Of a stretch of 64,000 nucleotides of DNA, positions 54,925-64,000 are shown piece by piece. The notes under the pieces were generated by a model that saw only the letters and a program-made list of their open reading frames with translations, ran no database searches and was not told the origin of the DNA. The translations under genes were made by a program, and so were the position numbers. Source of the stretch: Cordylochernes scorpioides (lineage: Eukaryota > Arthropoda > Arachnida > Pseudoscorpiones > Chernetidae); NCBI GenBank assembly GCA_030710605.1, contig CP092872.1, forward strand, positions 95,931,794 through 95,995,793, given 5' to 3'. Positions within the stretch are counted from its first letter, which is position 1. Every line of letters starts with the position of its first letter.

Positions 54925-55050
54925 TGGCGCCTCTACCACCGCTGCAGAGTTTGGTAGAGAATCACCAGAGGGTCTCCAGCGACACCACGTATTTCGTGAT
55001 CTATGAAGAAAACGTAGATCGCGTGTTTACCGAGTAGAACATTGTCTATA
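54925..55050 (-). repeat. Copy of the 16.3-kb hairpin repeat, minus strand
   Basis: The minus strand contains CGCGATCTACGTTTTCTTCA, TAGATCACGAAATACGTGGT, GTCGCTGGAGACCCTC, matching 16329-16385. Confidence 0.65.
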
Positions 55051-55079
55051 CAAGAATACCAGTACTAGTAACAATAATC

Positions 55080-55430
55080 AGCAATGTTATTTATAATGTA
55101 TATGGACAAGACACCACCACCATTTACAATGTATTGTTGTTGTTGTTGTGTCCAATGAAGAGCCTCAGATATCTCCATGCATCTCTATCACAGCAGCAGC
55201 AATGTCCACTATTATATACAATGTATTGTTGTTGTTGTCGTGTCCAATGAAGAGCCTCAGATATCTCCATGCATCTCTATCACAGCAGCAGCAATGTCCA
55301 CTATTATATACAATGTATTGTTGTTGTAGTTGTGTCCAATGAAGAGCCTCAGATGTCTCCATACATCTCTATCTCAGCAGCAGCAGCAATGTCCACTATC
55401 CTTTATCAAATAAGGGGAAAGAAGAAAGAA
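55080..55430 (-). pseudogene. LINE ORF2 C-terminus, triplicated 93-bp segment
   Basis: On the minus strand each of three tandem copies encodes the end DIAAAVIEMHGDI, stop, then a sequence with GGACACGACAACAACAAC. It is the same LINE family as at 10310-10590 (DIATAVIEMNGDI). The unit boundaries near 55127, 55220 and 55312 coincide with AATGTATTG. The flank CTTTATCAAATAAGGGGAAA is shared with 28640-28700. No other part of the LINE is left. Confidence 0.75.
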
Positions 55431-55621
55431 AGGTAAAGAGGATAACCCAAGTAGATATATAAGAAAATAATACCAAAAATTGCACTGGGATCAGTTTGAT
55501 AAATTAAGAATGAGATATCTTAGGTGAAAAAATCAGGCTTGCAGGGATAAATTTCTTTTAAAAAAAATTATAATTCACAAATCTCTCTCAAGTTTTCGAG
55601 CATGAAAACCCTTCTACAGTC

Positions 55622-56026
55622 GTCGGTCGTCTTTCTTTTTTGAAGAAGAAGAAAATAGAGGCAATTATGTTCACACTTGGTTATCTCGTGTGTCTTCAAT
55701 AAAGGTCACTGTAATATCTTTCAGAGTTATTGTCTCAATCCCGATATACATGGTAAAAGGTACAACTTCCTTAAGTTTTGTCCATGAGTGTATATTGGTT
55801 ATCTCGTGTGTCTTCAATAAAGGTCACTGTAATATCTTTCAGAGTTATTGTCTCAATCCCGATATACATGGTAAAAGGTACAACTTCCTTAAGTTTTGTC
55901 CATGAGTGTATATTGGTTATCTCGTGTGTCTTCAATAAAGGTCACTGTAATATCTTTCAGAGTTATTGTCTGAATCCCGATATACATGGTAAAAGGTACA
56001 AATTCCTTAAGTTTTGTCAGTGAGCG
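55622..56026 (-). mobile_element. MITE family M array, minus strand, left terminus missing
   Basis: Starts inside the element (GTCGTCTTTCTTTTTTG) and has three monomers with TTAAGTTTTGTCCATGAGTG; the last end is decayed to TTTTGTCAGTGAGCG. Confidence 0.85.
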
Positions 56027-56315
56027 CCATTTCAACATCTTAACCGATTTTGCCATAAACCTAGACACTTATTCCTTGATAAGTTTTCCCAAATGAAGGT
56101 TTACCTTTTTTAATAATAAATTTTTAAATATTTTTATCTCTTGAATATTATGTCATTATTATCTTCGTTATCACCATAATTATTACTATCGTCATGTATT
56201 CCTAAAGAGAGAAAGTGATTTATTTGATTCTAACCTTAAGTTGCTCCTTATTATTAATATTTGCTACGCTATAATCAAAGCTAAATATGGATATGCTATG
56301 CAAATATGGAGCTAT
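56027..56315. other. AT-rich unique sequence
   Basis: Nothing recognised. Confidence 0.35.
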
Positions 56316-56420
56316 TCAGTCAATCAATACCTTTATTAAGACCTATTGTCTTATATACAGTAGATTCTGTTGAGAGATACAGATACAGAGAGGGAGAAAA
56401 AGAGAGAGAAAGAAATTTGA
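56316..56420 (-). mobile_element. LINE 3' end, minus strand
   Basis: The reverse complement has AACAGAATCTACTGTATATA, AGACAATAGGTCTTAATAAA, GGTATTG, the common LINE tail. Confidence 0.65.
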
Positions 56421-56449
56421 ATTTACAAAGTTATATAAGAAATATGTAA

Positions 56450-56605
56450 ATATAGAACTATATAGATGGAAATTTTTCCATGGTGTTGTGGCTTTGTCAA
56501 CGACCTGAGTCCGCTAATTTGCGGAGATAAAATCAATAGATGGGACTTAGTTTTTAGTGTCATTTTGACGGGGGAGGCGACGCTTATTTTTATATAGAGA
56601 TATAC
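56450..56605 (+). mobile_element. Family A element, deleted copy without ribozyme
   Basis: The outer end TATAGATGGAAATTTTTCC is joined directly to GGTGTTGTGGCTTTGTCAAC, GACCTGAGTCCGCTAATTTG, then TGACGGGGGAGGCGACGCTT. The hammerhead and left inverted repeat are deleted. Confidence 0.7.
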
Positions 56606-57059
56606 CATTATTTTTATAAAGTATTATAATTCATAGGTTATAGGTATTCTTTTCTCCTTTTTATATTGAGAATCCAATATGTAAATATGGAGTTATATGC
56701 AAAAAAAGAACGCACGAGGGCGTATTACATAAAGACCAATAAAAAGGTAAAAGACAATTGGCAAAAAGTGACAGAGATCATCATTAAACATCACATTGAG
56801 GCAGACTAATGAGATGATGATAATTCCTAGGGATGATGATTGGTCATGATCAATGTGAGAAAGAGAAGAATGAGCGCTGTAGAAGCTCATTAATGCGCTG
56901 CAGCATGGAGCTAAAGTTAGCCCCTGAAGGCCTGGGACAAACAAGCCTGGAAATAGCTCCCGTGTGACAGGAAATAATCGTTCCACAGAATCAGGTCGTC
57001 AAGTGGGAGGAGAGATTTCAGGGAGAATTTTCTCACGAATTTTCTCAATTCATTTCCTC
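56606..57059. other. Unique sequence without recognised gene
   Basis: A minus-strand 97-codon ORF has no recognisable domain. Confidence 0.35.
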
Positions 57060-57330
57060 TATCGATGTCAAGAGAAGCGACTCTGATAGCGCCGCTCTTG
57101 GAATGGCTAGTGAAGAAACCGATAGACCTTGGAAAGACTAGTAAAGAAGCTGATGTAGACTTGCTCTTTGAACGACTGGTAAAGAAACCAATAGCTTTCA
57201 GAACGGCTGGTAGAGAAACCGATAGACCTGTTATTGGAATGATTGGAAAAGAAACTGGTAGACACGCTCTTGAAACGACAGATTGGTCTGTAGAAACACC
57301 TTTGATTCAAAGCTGGTGGGGAGATGGGGG
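57060..57330 (+). repeat. Degenerate short tandem repeat
   Basis: Repeated GGCTAGTGAAGAAACCGATA, GACTGGTAAAGAAACCAATA and similar blocks of about 35-40 bp. An ORF of 99 codons runs through but reflects the repeat. Confidence 0.5.
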
Positions 57331-57900
57331 GGGATCTTATATAGGGTCTTATAAAAAACCTTAGCATTAATATTTTATATGCTACTTTTATTTATTTAGA
57401 ACTCGTTTTTAATTGTTTGTGTACAAGATGAAAGTTGACTATTTAAATACTTTAAATCGATTTTAAAACATTCAAATATAGGAATTGCTACTTACAAACA
57501 GGTTTATTTGTCAAATATCAACATCAAATTAGCGCCATCTATTGCTGAAAATTAAAAATTAAAATTTTCAACGATTACTTACTTGCATATATTCCAAAAC
57601 TGAGTTGAGTGAGAAAGTATGTAAATATATTCACTTTACACTTTTAGGAAGCAAAAACGGTTGAAACACTGGTAATATGTATTGGTTCGTAGGAATGCAC
57701 TTCTCCATGGTGAGTCTATGTACCTAAGCCTAGCTGTACGACCTCGGCAGACGCCTACGTGACATCCCGGCATTACGTGCCTTGGCGATAAGCCTAGCAG
57801 ACGATCCGTTTTTCTCGTCTGCTTCACAGAAATAGCCACTTCCTTAGAGGTTTCTAGAGTACCTTGTTAGTATCATATTTACATAATTATAGTGATTGTC
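57331..57900. other. Unique sequence
   Basis: Nothing recognised beyond AGCGCCATCTATTGCTG near 57530, a short motif like those in other repeats. Confidence 0.35.
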
Positions 57901-57954
57901 AAGAAGATAGAGGCTGCCTGGCCGGCATTCATGGTTCTTAGAATTAAAGAAACT

Positions 57955-58104
57955 TTATATATTTACCATGTGTATATAATCTTTCTCCATTTTTACCCCT
58001 TTCTATATTTCCCACTTTCATAGGTTTCTCCGTCTTGTAACCCCAAGGAGAATCCTCTATAAGACCAGTGTGTCTTAATAAAGGCTTTGTGTGTGTGTGA
58101 ATTA
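57955..58104 (+). mobile_element. LINE 3' UTR copy
   Basis: TTGTAACCCCAAGGAGAATC, CTCTATAAGACCAGTGTGTC, TTAATAAAGGCTTTG and a (TG)n tail, as at 10200-10293. It lies inside the family D foldback: the sequence after the tail continues with AATTAAAGAAACTTCGGCC, duplicated from 57941. Confidence 0.8.
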
Positions 58105-58320
58105 AAGAAACTTCGGCCTGTTTTCTTTTTATTTATCTCCACGTTTCGACAAAAATATGTCGTGAAAATGCCCTTGCAATCTTAGAATTATTTTTAACGC
58201 CTTTCCAAATGCTTTCATTTTTATTTGTTCCTGACGAGAACAAAAGATTTTTGTAGAAACTTCGAGATAATAAAAATATTTTATACTGGCCGAAGTATCT
58301 TTAATTTTAAGAACTATGGA
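58105..58320. mobile_element. Foldback family D, diverged copy
   Basis: AAGAAACTTCGGCCTG, TCCACGTTTCGACAAAAATA and, at the right, CCTGACGAGAACAAAAGATT, TTTGTAGAAACTTCGAGATA, CTGGCCGAAGTATCTTTAAT. Arms more diverged than at 11128. Confidence 0.7.
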
Positions 58321-58544
58321 TTGTAGTATACTACTCTTCATTTTTTACTCTCGCAGAAAGTTAGAAATACTCGAAAGCTCGGGAAAAGTAAAAAAATCCT
58401 TACAAGAAACTCTCTTCGTCTTCTGTTCTTTGGATAATTTACTGCTTATTATTTAGGTGAAAACATCAGGCTTTTAAGTATAAGTGTATTTGAAAATTCG
58501 AAACCACTATAGACGCGTATGATTCCTTTTAAAAATTAAAAAAA

Positions 58545-58640
58545 ATTCTACTGACCTTACTGCAATGGAAAAATTAATGGAAGGCCCTGGTTCATCAGTG
58601 GTGAACTCTCCCAGCGGTTTTGCCAATATATAGATGGCAT
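58545..58640 (-). repeat. Dispersed repeat family C, minus strand
   Basis: CTACTGACCTTACTGCAATG, GGAAGGCCCTGGTTCATCAG, TGGTGAACTCTCCCAGCGGT, TTTGCCAAT. Confidence 0.7.
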
Positions 58641-58732
58641 CACCTTATAATTAAATATGCCTAACTGGCCGTGTACTTATTGTTTTCGGAAAAGCATTGC
58701 TCGATGCCGATATTTATATGTAAGTATACTGT

Positions 58733-59160
58733 TTATGGGGCTGAAAGAACAACGAGAAGTGCTCCTCAGTGAATTAGGCCTTGAGGGACTCTCTTTGGAG
58801 CTCCTGTTGAATGAGGTGGTGAGAAACAGAGCTGGAGCGTTTGCGTTGTTCAAATTTTGGAAGACGGCTGAAGAGAAAAGTAGCTATATACATAATCTAA
58901 TTGATGTAAATAATTATATGTAAATAATCTTTGTCAGGATTAGAATGACGAATCCTGTATGGGACTTTGATTCCAGTAAAAGGCTTGTTGCTGCTGTTGT
59001 ATATAGTCACAGTGTAGAAAATACTATACTATACCTACTACATATAGGTTTCTCTCTGTATTCTTAGTTCTCTTCTCTTCAATTACTCTGTAAACTGGCG
59101 AATCCTTTATAGGACGAGAGGTCCTCAATAAAGGCTTTTGTTGTTGTTGTATAATTATAC
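58733..59160 (+). pseudogene. Probable LINE ORF2 C-terminus and 3' UTR
   Basis: The frame through 58733-58923 encodes MGLKEQREVLLSELG, LEGLSLELLLNEV, GAFALFKFWKTAEEK, then stop. A leucine-rich end with a phenylalanine-rich helix just before the stop is common at LINE protein termini. It is followed by TGGCGAATCCTTTATAGGAC, GAGAGGTCCTCAATAAAGGC and a (TTG)n tail. The 3' tail is firm; the coding part is tentative. Confidence 0.55.
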
Positions 59161-59189
59161 TGTTCTATAAGCTTATATCTATAGTTGCT

Positions 59190-59400
59190 GGAATACCATT
59201 TCTAAGATTCCACCGTTCATTGCAGCATATATAAGCATAATGATCCAATGCAGTATTTGAGCTCTAAGAAGCGGTCTGGTAGATTAAATTGGCGAAACCA
59301 ATGGGAGGGTTGACCACTGATGAGCCAATCCTTCCCAATATTTTTCATAGCAATAAGGATGTAGAAGTTTGTTTTATGTTCAAAATAAACATTCGTCCTT
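59190..59400 (+). repeat. Dispersed repeat family C, full-length copy
   Basis: TTCTAAGATTCCACCGTTCA, AATGATCCAATGCAGTATTT, GGTCTGGTAGATTAAATTGG, CGAAACCAATGGGAGGGTTG, ACCACTGATGAGCCAATCCT, TCCC and AGCAATAAGGATGTAGAAG. Confidence 0.78.
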
Positions 59401-60335
59401 TAATGCTTCCATTTTCTAAATCAGATATATGTACAATGAATATATAAATGACGCCTCTGCTATCGCTATTGTTTATAATTACATATCAAAATAATTATAT
59501 TTACATATCTCCTATATAAATTTGTATATTCGAATTACTTTTTTCCCCCATCTATTTTCCCACTCATTTGCTGTTTCTCTCAGGAGAATCTACTGCAAAG
59601 ATGACTAATGATCTTAATGAAGGTGTTAATTGATTGCCTATAATTGCGATTTATTTTGTTAACTTCAATTTCACTCCACCTACATTCCAATTTGTGGCCT
59701 CACCTTGCCGCAATAGGACACTGACTCATTGATGTCGAGACAACCCGTTGGATTCTGCGTCTCTGGAAAGGTTATCAGGGATTTATCAGTCGATAGGGTA
59801 TCTGGGTTTCAAGAACCTTTGTCTGGCTCTTGATCCTGCCCGCGCGACACCAGCCAACAAGGACGAAAATCCCATCACAAAATCCTCTTAACAAACGCTA
59901 ACAGTTTACATGCGATTACCAATCATTTTTTTAACTTTTCGCTTTTTTTTTGTTATCCTCTTTCAGAGTGAAAAAAACACATCTTCATGGTCCAATGTCC
60001 AAACCTAAAAAAAGCTTACCATGTATTTCCCTAATAAAATTAAACAAGCGATGCGCGAGGTGTCGGGGTTGAAGAAAAGAGATTTTTCACCTGGCCGACC
60101 AAATTGGCTGGGGGATTTACAAAAGGGGCCTGCGGGGAAATCGGAGTAGGTAGGGGGGTATACCTGACAATGCCCCTGGTTGTCCTTTGTGCTGTAGGGG
60201 CACAATGTGGCGACATCGTGTTCGACATCCGCGGGACAAGTTCTTCCACTCGATTATTCTCAATCAAATCCATGTGGTCCATTCAGAGTTCTTTGTCGTG
60301 GTAAACCAACGCGGTGCTGTAACCGTGTTTACTGC
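59401..60335. other. Unique sequence without recognised gene
   Basis: A LINE-tail-like GAGAATCTACTGCAAAGATG near 59583 is weak. Short ORFs lack domains. Confidence 0.35.
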
Positions 60336-60339
60336 CGCT

Positions 60340-61960
60340 GTTCTTCTGCACTTCCTTGGCCACCTGCTGCGCCGAGATTCTGGATCTCTCAGCGGATCAC
60401 ATCCTTGTCCACCTGCTGAGTCAAGATTCTGGAACTCTTAGCGGATCATCACTTCCTTGGCCACCTGCTGCGCCGAGATTCTGGAACTCTCAGCGGATCA
60501 CATCCTTGTCCACCTGCTGAGTCAAGATTCTGGAACTCTTAGCGGATCATCACTTCCTTGTCCACCTGCTGAGCCGAGATTCTGGATCTCTCAACGGATC
60601 ACATCCTTGTCCACCTGCCGAGCCAAGATTCTGGATGTCTTAGCGGATCACATCCTTGTCCACCTGCTGAGCCAAGATTCTGGATGTCTTAGCGGATCAC
60701 AACCTTGTCCACCTGCTGAGTCAATATTCTGGAACTCTTAGCGGATCATCACTTCCTTGGCCACCTGCTGAGTCAAGATTCTGGAACTCTTAGCGGATCA
60801 CATCCTTGTCCACCTGCTGAGTCAAGATTCTGGAACTCTTAGCGGATCACATCCTTGCCCACCTGCTGAGTCAAGATTCTGGAACTCTTAGCGGATCACA
60901 TCCTTTTCCACCTGCTGAATCAAGATTCTGGAACTCTTAGCGGATCATCACTTCCTTGGCCACCTGCTGAGTTTCTGGAACTCTTAGCGGATCATCACTT
61001 CCTTGGCCACCTGCTGAGTCAAGATTCTGGAACTCTTAGCGGATCACATCCTTGTCCACCTGCTGAGTCAAGATTCTGGAACTCTTAGCGGATCACATCC
61101 TTGCCCACCTGCTTGTCAAGATTCTGGAACTCTTAGCGGATCACATCCTTTTCCACCTGCTGAATCAAGATTCTGGAACTCTTAGCGGATCATCACTTCC
61201 TTGGCCACCTGCTGAGTTTCTGGAACTCTTAGCGGATCATCACTTCCTTGGCCACCTGCTGAGTCAAGATTCTGGAACTCTTAGCGGATCATCACTTCCT
61301 TGGCCACCTGCTGAATCAAGATTCTGGAACTCTTAGCGGATCATCACTTCCTTGGCCACCTGCTGAGTTTCTGGAACTCTTAGCGGATCATCACTTCCTT
61401 GGCCACCTGCTGAGTCAAGATTCTGGAACTCTTAGCGGATCATCACTTCCTTGGCCACCTGCTGAATCAAGATTCTGGAACTCTTAGCGTATCACATCCA
61501 TGTCCACCTGCTGAGCCAAGATTCTGGATGTCTTAGCGGATCATCACTTCCTTGGCCACCTGCTGAGTCAAGATTCTGAATATATCAGTGGGATCACCAC
61601 TCCCTTGTCTACCATCTGAGCCAATATTTTGGATCTCTCAGTGGAATCATCATATCCTTGGCCACTTAATGTGCCAAGATTCTGTATTTATCAGAGGATC
61701 TTCACATTATTGACCATCTGCTTAGCTAAAATACTGGATATATAAGCGAATCATCACTTCCTTGGCCACCAGCTGAGCCAAGATTCTGGAACTATTAGCG
61801 AATTATCACATCCTTGAACAGTTAATGTGCAAAGTTTCTGGATATATCAGTGGGATCATCACTTCCTTAGCCACCGCCTGGGCTAAGATTCTGGATTTCT
61901 CAGCTTATCATCAATCATATCTTATCCACTTTATGAGCCAAGATTCTGGACTTCACATCC
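60340..61960 (+). repeat. Minisatellite of about 50 bp, more than 25 copies
   Basis: Unit CTCTTAGCGGATCACATCCT, TGTCCACCTGCTGAGTCAAG, ATTCTGGAA, alternating with a variant GATCATCACTTCCTTGGCC. Larger blocks repeat (for example 60900-61080 and 61150-61280). Copies decay to the right from about 61560. Confidence 0.92.
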
Positions 61961-62084
61961 TTGGATATTTATCCAATCTAGGATAGAACACATTGTAAAT
62001 TTGATGTCAGGTTGATATCCTTCTGCAAAAAAAAATATATATATATCTTCCCATTTAAAAATACATCAAAACATTCATGGTAAA

Positions 62085-62190
62085 CGGATTGCGGATTTCG
62101 ACAATTTAGAAAGAGGGAATCATATATTGCCGCAAATCTTTTAATAAAAAGAGTTGCGGCGATATATGATTCCCTCTTTCTAAATCAAAA
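62085..62190. repeat. Short foldback, about 40-bp arms
   Basis: GATTTCGACAATTTAGAAAG, AGGGAATCATATATTGCCGC and, inverted, GCGGCGATATATGATTCCCT, CTTTCTAAATC. Confidence 0.8.
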
Positions 62191-62353
62191 CATTGCATTC
62201 TGGTTATGATTTGTGGCAGGTTTTACAATATTCCAGCGAGGAGACTCGAAATAGTTAGTCTTTATTTGAAACGTTAACAACAAACCTAGTTATCGCAACT
62301 CGATAACTAACAAAAAAATCTTTTTTTTAGCATTTTATCAACACAAATACCAT

Positions 62354-62625
62354 ATATATAGAAAATATTTGCCGGGAGGTTATTTATCTATAAAGACAAA
62401 GGTCGCCTCTCCCGTCAAAATAGACGTCAAAAGGCTGACAACCCCTTCTGACGAGTGCCATTAGCCCGAAACCATGGTCTCTAAGTGGACGCTTCTCAGT
62501 TTACCAAAGGTGGTGTTGTGACTTTGTCACCGACCCGAGGCCGCTAGTTTGCGGCAACAGTCAATAGATGGCGTCTAGTTTTGACGTCTATTTTGACGGG
62601 AGAAGCGACCTTTGTATACAAATAT
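62354..62625 (+). mobile_element. Family A inverted-repeat element, second copy with hammerhead relic
   Basis: Ends AGACAAAGGTCGCCTCTCCC, GTCAAAATAGACGTC and GACGTCTATTTTGACGGGAG, AAGCGACCTTTGT. At 62448-62479 CTGACGAGTGCCATTAGCCC, GAAACCATGGTC retains every core box. Stem II has one T-C mismatch, and stem I has lost three bases on its 5' side (CCTT against TCTAAG). Probably weak or inactive. Confidence 0.78.
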
Positions 62626-63465
62626 ACAATTATCGTCATAAACTCTGTGAAAAATAATTAGATAAAAACAAATATAAACCAACAAGTTAATATATTATAT
62701 TATCTTTCTCCTACATGCTACGATATAGAAGGTATCCGATCCCTTGGAGGGTTTCATCTTGGCAGGGGCATTTCCTTGCAATAAAGTTTGTGTAGACCGT
62801 GCTTATATACAGAGTCTACTGGAGAAAGGGAGAAAGAGCTCGCCAATCAGTTTCCCTAAGTCTCGAAAGATGGTGCGCGTTCTAGGCTTAAAACGCGCTA
62901 AACATTAGACGCCATTTTGATGATCCGTTCTTTTGCTTTTAGAATCTTCTGCATCTTATATTTTTATTATTTAGTACTTTTTTTATTTATTCATTTAACT
63001 ATTATTTTATATATTCTCATTCCTTATATTTATCTATACTTATTGATCAAAATATTAAACAATTTACGCTTATTTAATGAATTAATTATTATTTGTGTGT
63101 CTCACACAAACGTTGCTACTGTTTAGAGGCGTCTGCTACTGTGGAATCCGCCAATGGAAGGACAAAGGCTGACAAATGAGCTGAGCGCTGGTTGGTTGGT
63201 TGGGTAAGGATTGCATCACCCAACTGAGAGGTATTGCGCCAACTGTATAATGACTTCAATGGGAGATATGCAAATTTGTTGAGCGGCCACACAAAAACGA
63301 TAATTGTGCAAATTAAAGAATCCTTTCTTGACGCCGGGTCAACGGTACGATCACAGATAGCCCCAGAGTTCACTTACCTAACTCCCAGACGATACCTTCC
63401 GTTCTTTTTAATAACCAATTTGCATATTTACAGCTCATGGTGAAGAAAATGATATATGTATCTAT
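62626..63465. other. Unique sequence without recognised gene
   Basis: ORFs of 69-85 codons on both strands without recognisable domains. Confidence 0.35.
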
Positions 63466-63469
63466 AGTA

Positions 63470-63625
63470 CACTCATTAACAAAACTTAAGGAAGATGAAG
63501 ATGTACCTTTTAGCATGTATATCGGGATTCAGGCAATTTTTCTGAACGATATTTGATACAAAGTGACCTTTATTGAAGACACGAGATAACCACGTAACAA
63601 ACTTTTCTCTGTCTCCTTTAATCTT
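63470..63625 (+). mobile_element. MITE family M, single truncated copy
   Basis: CACTCATTAACAAAACTTAA, ATGTATATCGGGATTCAGGC and GTGACCTTTATTGAAGACAC, with several small insertions; no right terminus. Confidence 0.75.
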
Positions 63626-64000
63626 TAGAGTAAAATTAATATTTTATGTGGGTATTATGGATAATTTTATATCTAATATACATTTCAAATTTATATACAT
63701 TTTTAGTGTTATATAGTTTGTTAAGAATACGTCCGTGAGAAATATTGATATATCACTCGAAAGCTCACGATTCTGTTATTTAATACACATTTTAAAAGAA
63801 TAATGTGAGTGCAATATATTAAATTTACATATTGGTTTCGAAGTTGTATCGTTTAGTAAAGTGATGTATATTTTAATCCTGGATTATGCAACTTTATTGC
63901 TTTCCAATGACTGAAAATTTCAACCACGGTTTATATTTTCCTACATTCTCTTAAATTTCAATTCCACCATTGAATTAGGTCATAAATATTTTGCTTATTT
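63626..64000. other. AT-rich unique sequence
   Basis: Nothing recognised. Confidence 0.35.

Noticed and set aside
57065-57364. A 99-codon ORF with repeated VKKPI-like segments as a small gene.
   Set aside because: The underlying DNA is a degenerate tandem repeat and the coding pattern drifts with it.
60340-61960. Minisatellite as a regulatory or CRISPR array.
   Set aside because: Copies are contiguous, of mixed length, with no spacers and no conserved binding motif that I recognise.

Overview
This is an AT-rich stretch of an animal genome made almost entirely of repeats. I found no intact host protein-coding gene. The best lineage clue is an arthropod, possibly a chelicerate: there is an interstitial TTAGG-type array at 46.6 kb and Tc1-like and Jockey-like elements of the kind common in arthropods. 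This assignment is inference and I could not test it.

Layout. 0-5 kb: a 103-bp satellite with a TGACGTCA palindrome, small foldback elements and a pogo-type MITE. 5.76-9.03 kb: about 49 copies of a 66-bp satellite whose minus strand is recognisably the 5' two thirds of U6 snRNA; a 29-bp minisatellite follows. 9.9-14.1 kb: a 118-bp MITE-derived repeat interrupted by LINE 3' ends, then a second array of the same repeat. 17.3-24.5 kb: a retroposon-like sequence split by a young Ty3/gypsy-type LTR element (two 1010-bp LTRs, TACA target duplication) that lacks the reverse transcriptase and integrase cores. 26.3-27.1 kb: a U6 snRNA sequence joined directly to a MITE array. 27.8-28.7 kb: a tRNA-like short element and LINE C-terminal debris. 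29-37.7 kb: foldback elements, the 103-bp satellite again, and a very AT-rich gene-free tract. 37.75-39.18 kb: a complete Tc1-like transposon whose transposase has one nonsense codon. 40-42.9 kb: a MITE array, an inverted-repeat element carrying a well-formed hammerhead ribozyme, a second tRNA-like element and LINE tails. 43.1-45.9 kb: a 127-bp repeat from which a 22-bp unit has expanded to about 80 copies. 46.6-54 kb: TTAGG repeats, hammerhead-like repeat copies, a 340-bp-arm palindrome and another MITE array. 54-64 kb: LINE ends, MITE copies, a roughly 50-bp minisatellite (60.3-61.9 kb) and a second hammerhead-bearing element.

Two themes run through the window. First, small-RNA sequences have been turned into repeats: U6 as a satellite and as a chimera, and a tRNA-like sequence as a dispersed element. 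Second, hammerhead-like modules (CTGANGA, stem, GAAA) recur in several otherwise unrelated repeat families; one copy is structurally complete on paper and the others are decayed. Most long ORFs here are by-products of tandem repeats whose unit lacks stop codons, not genes.
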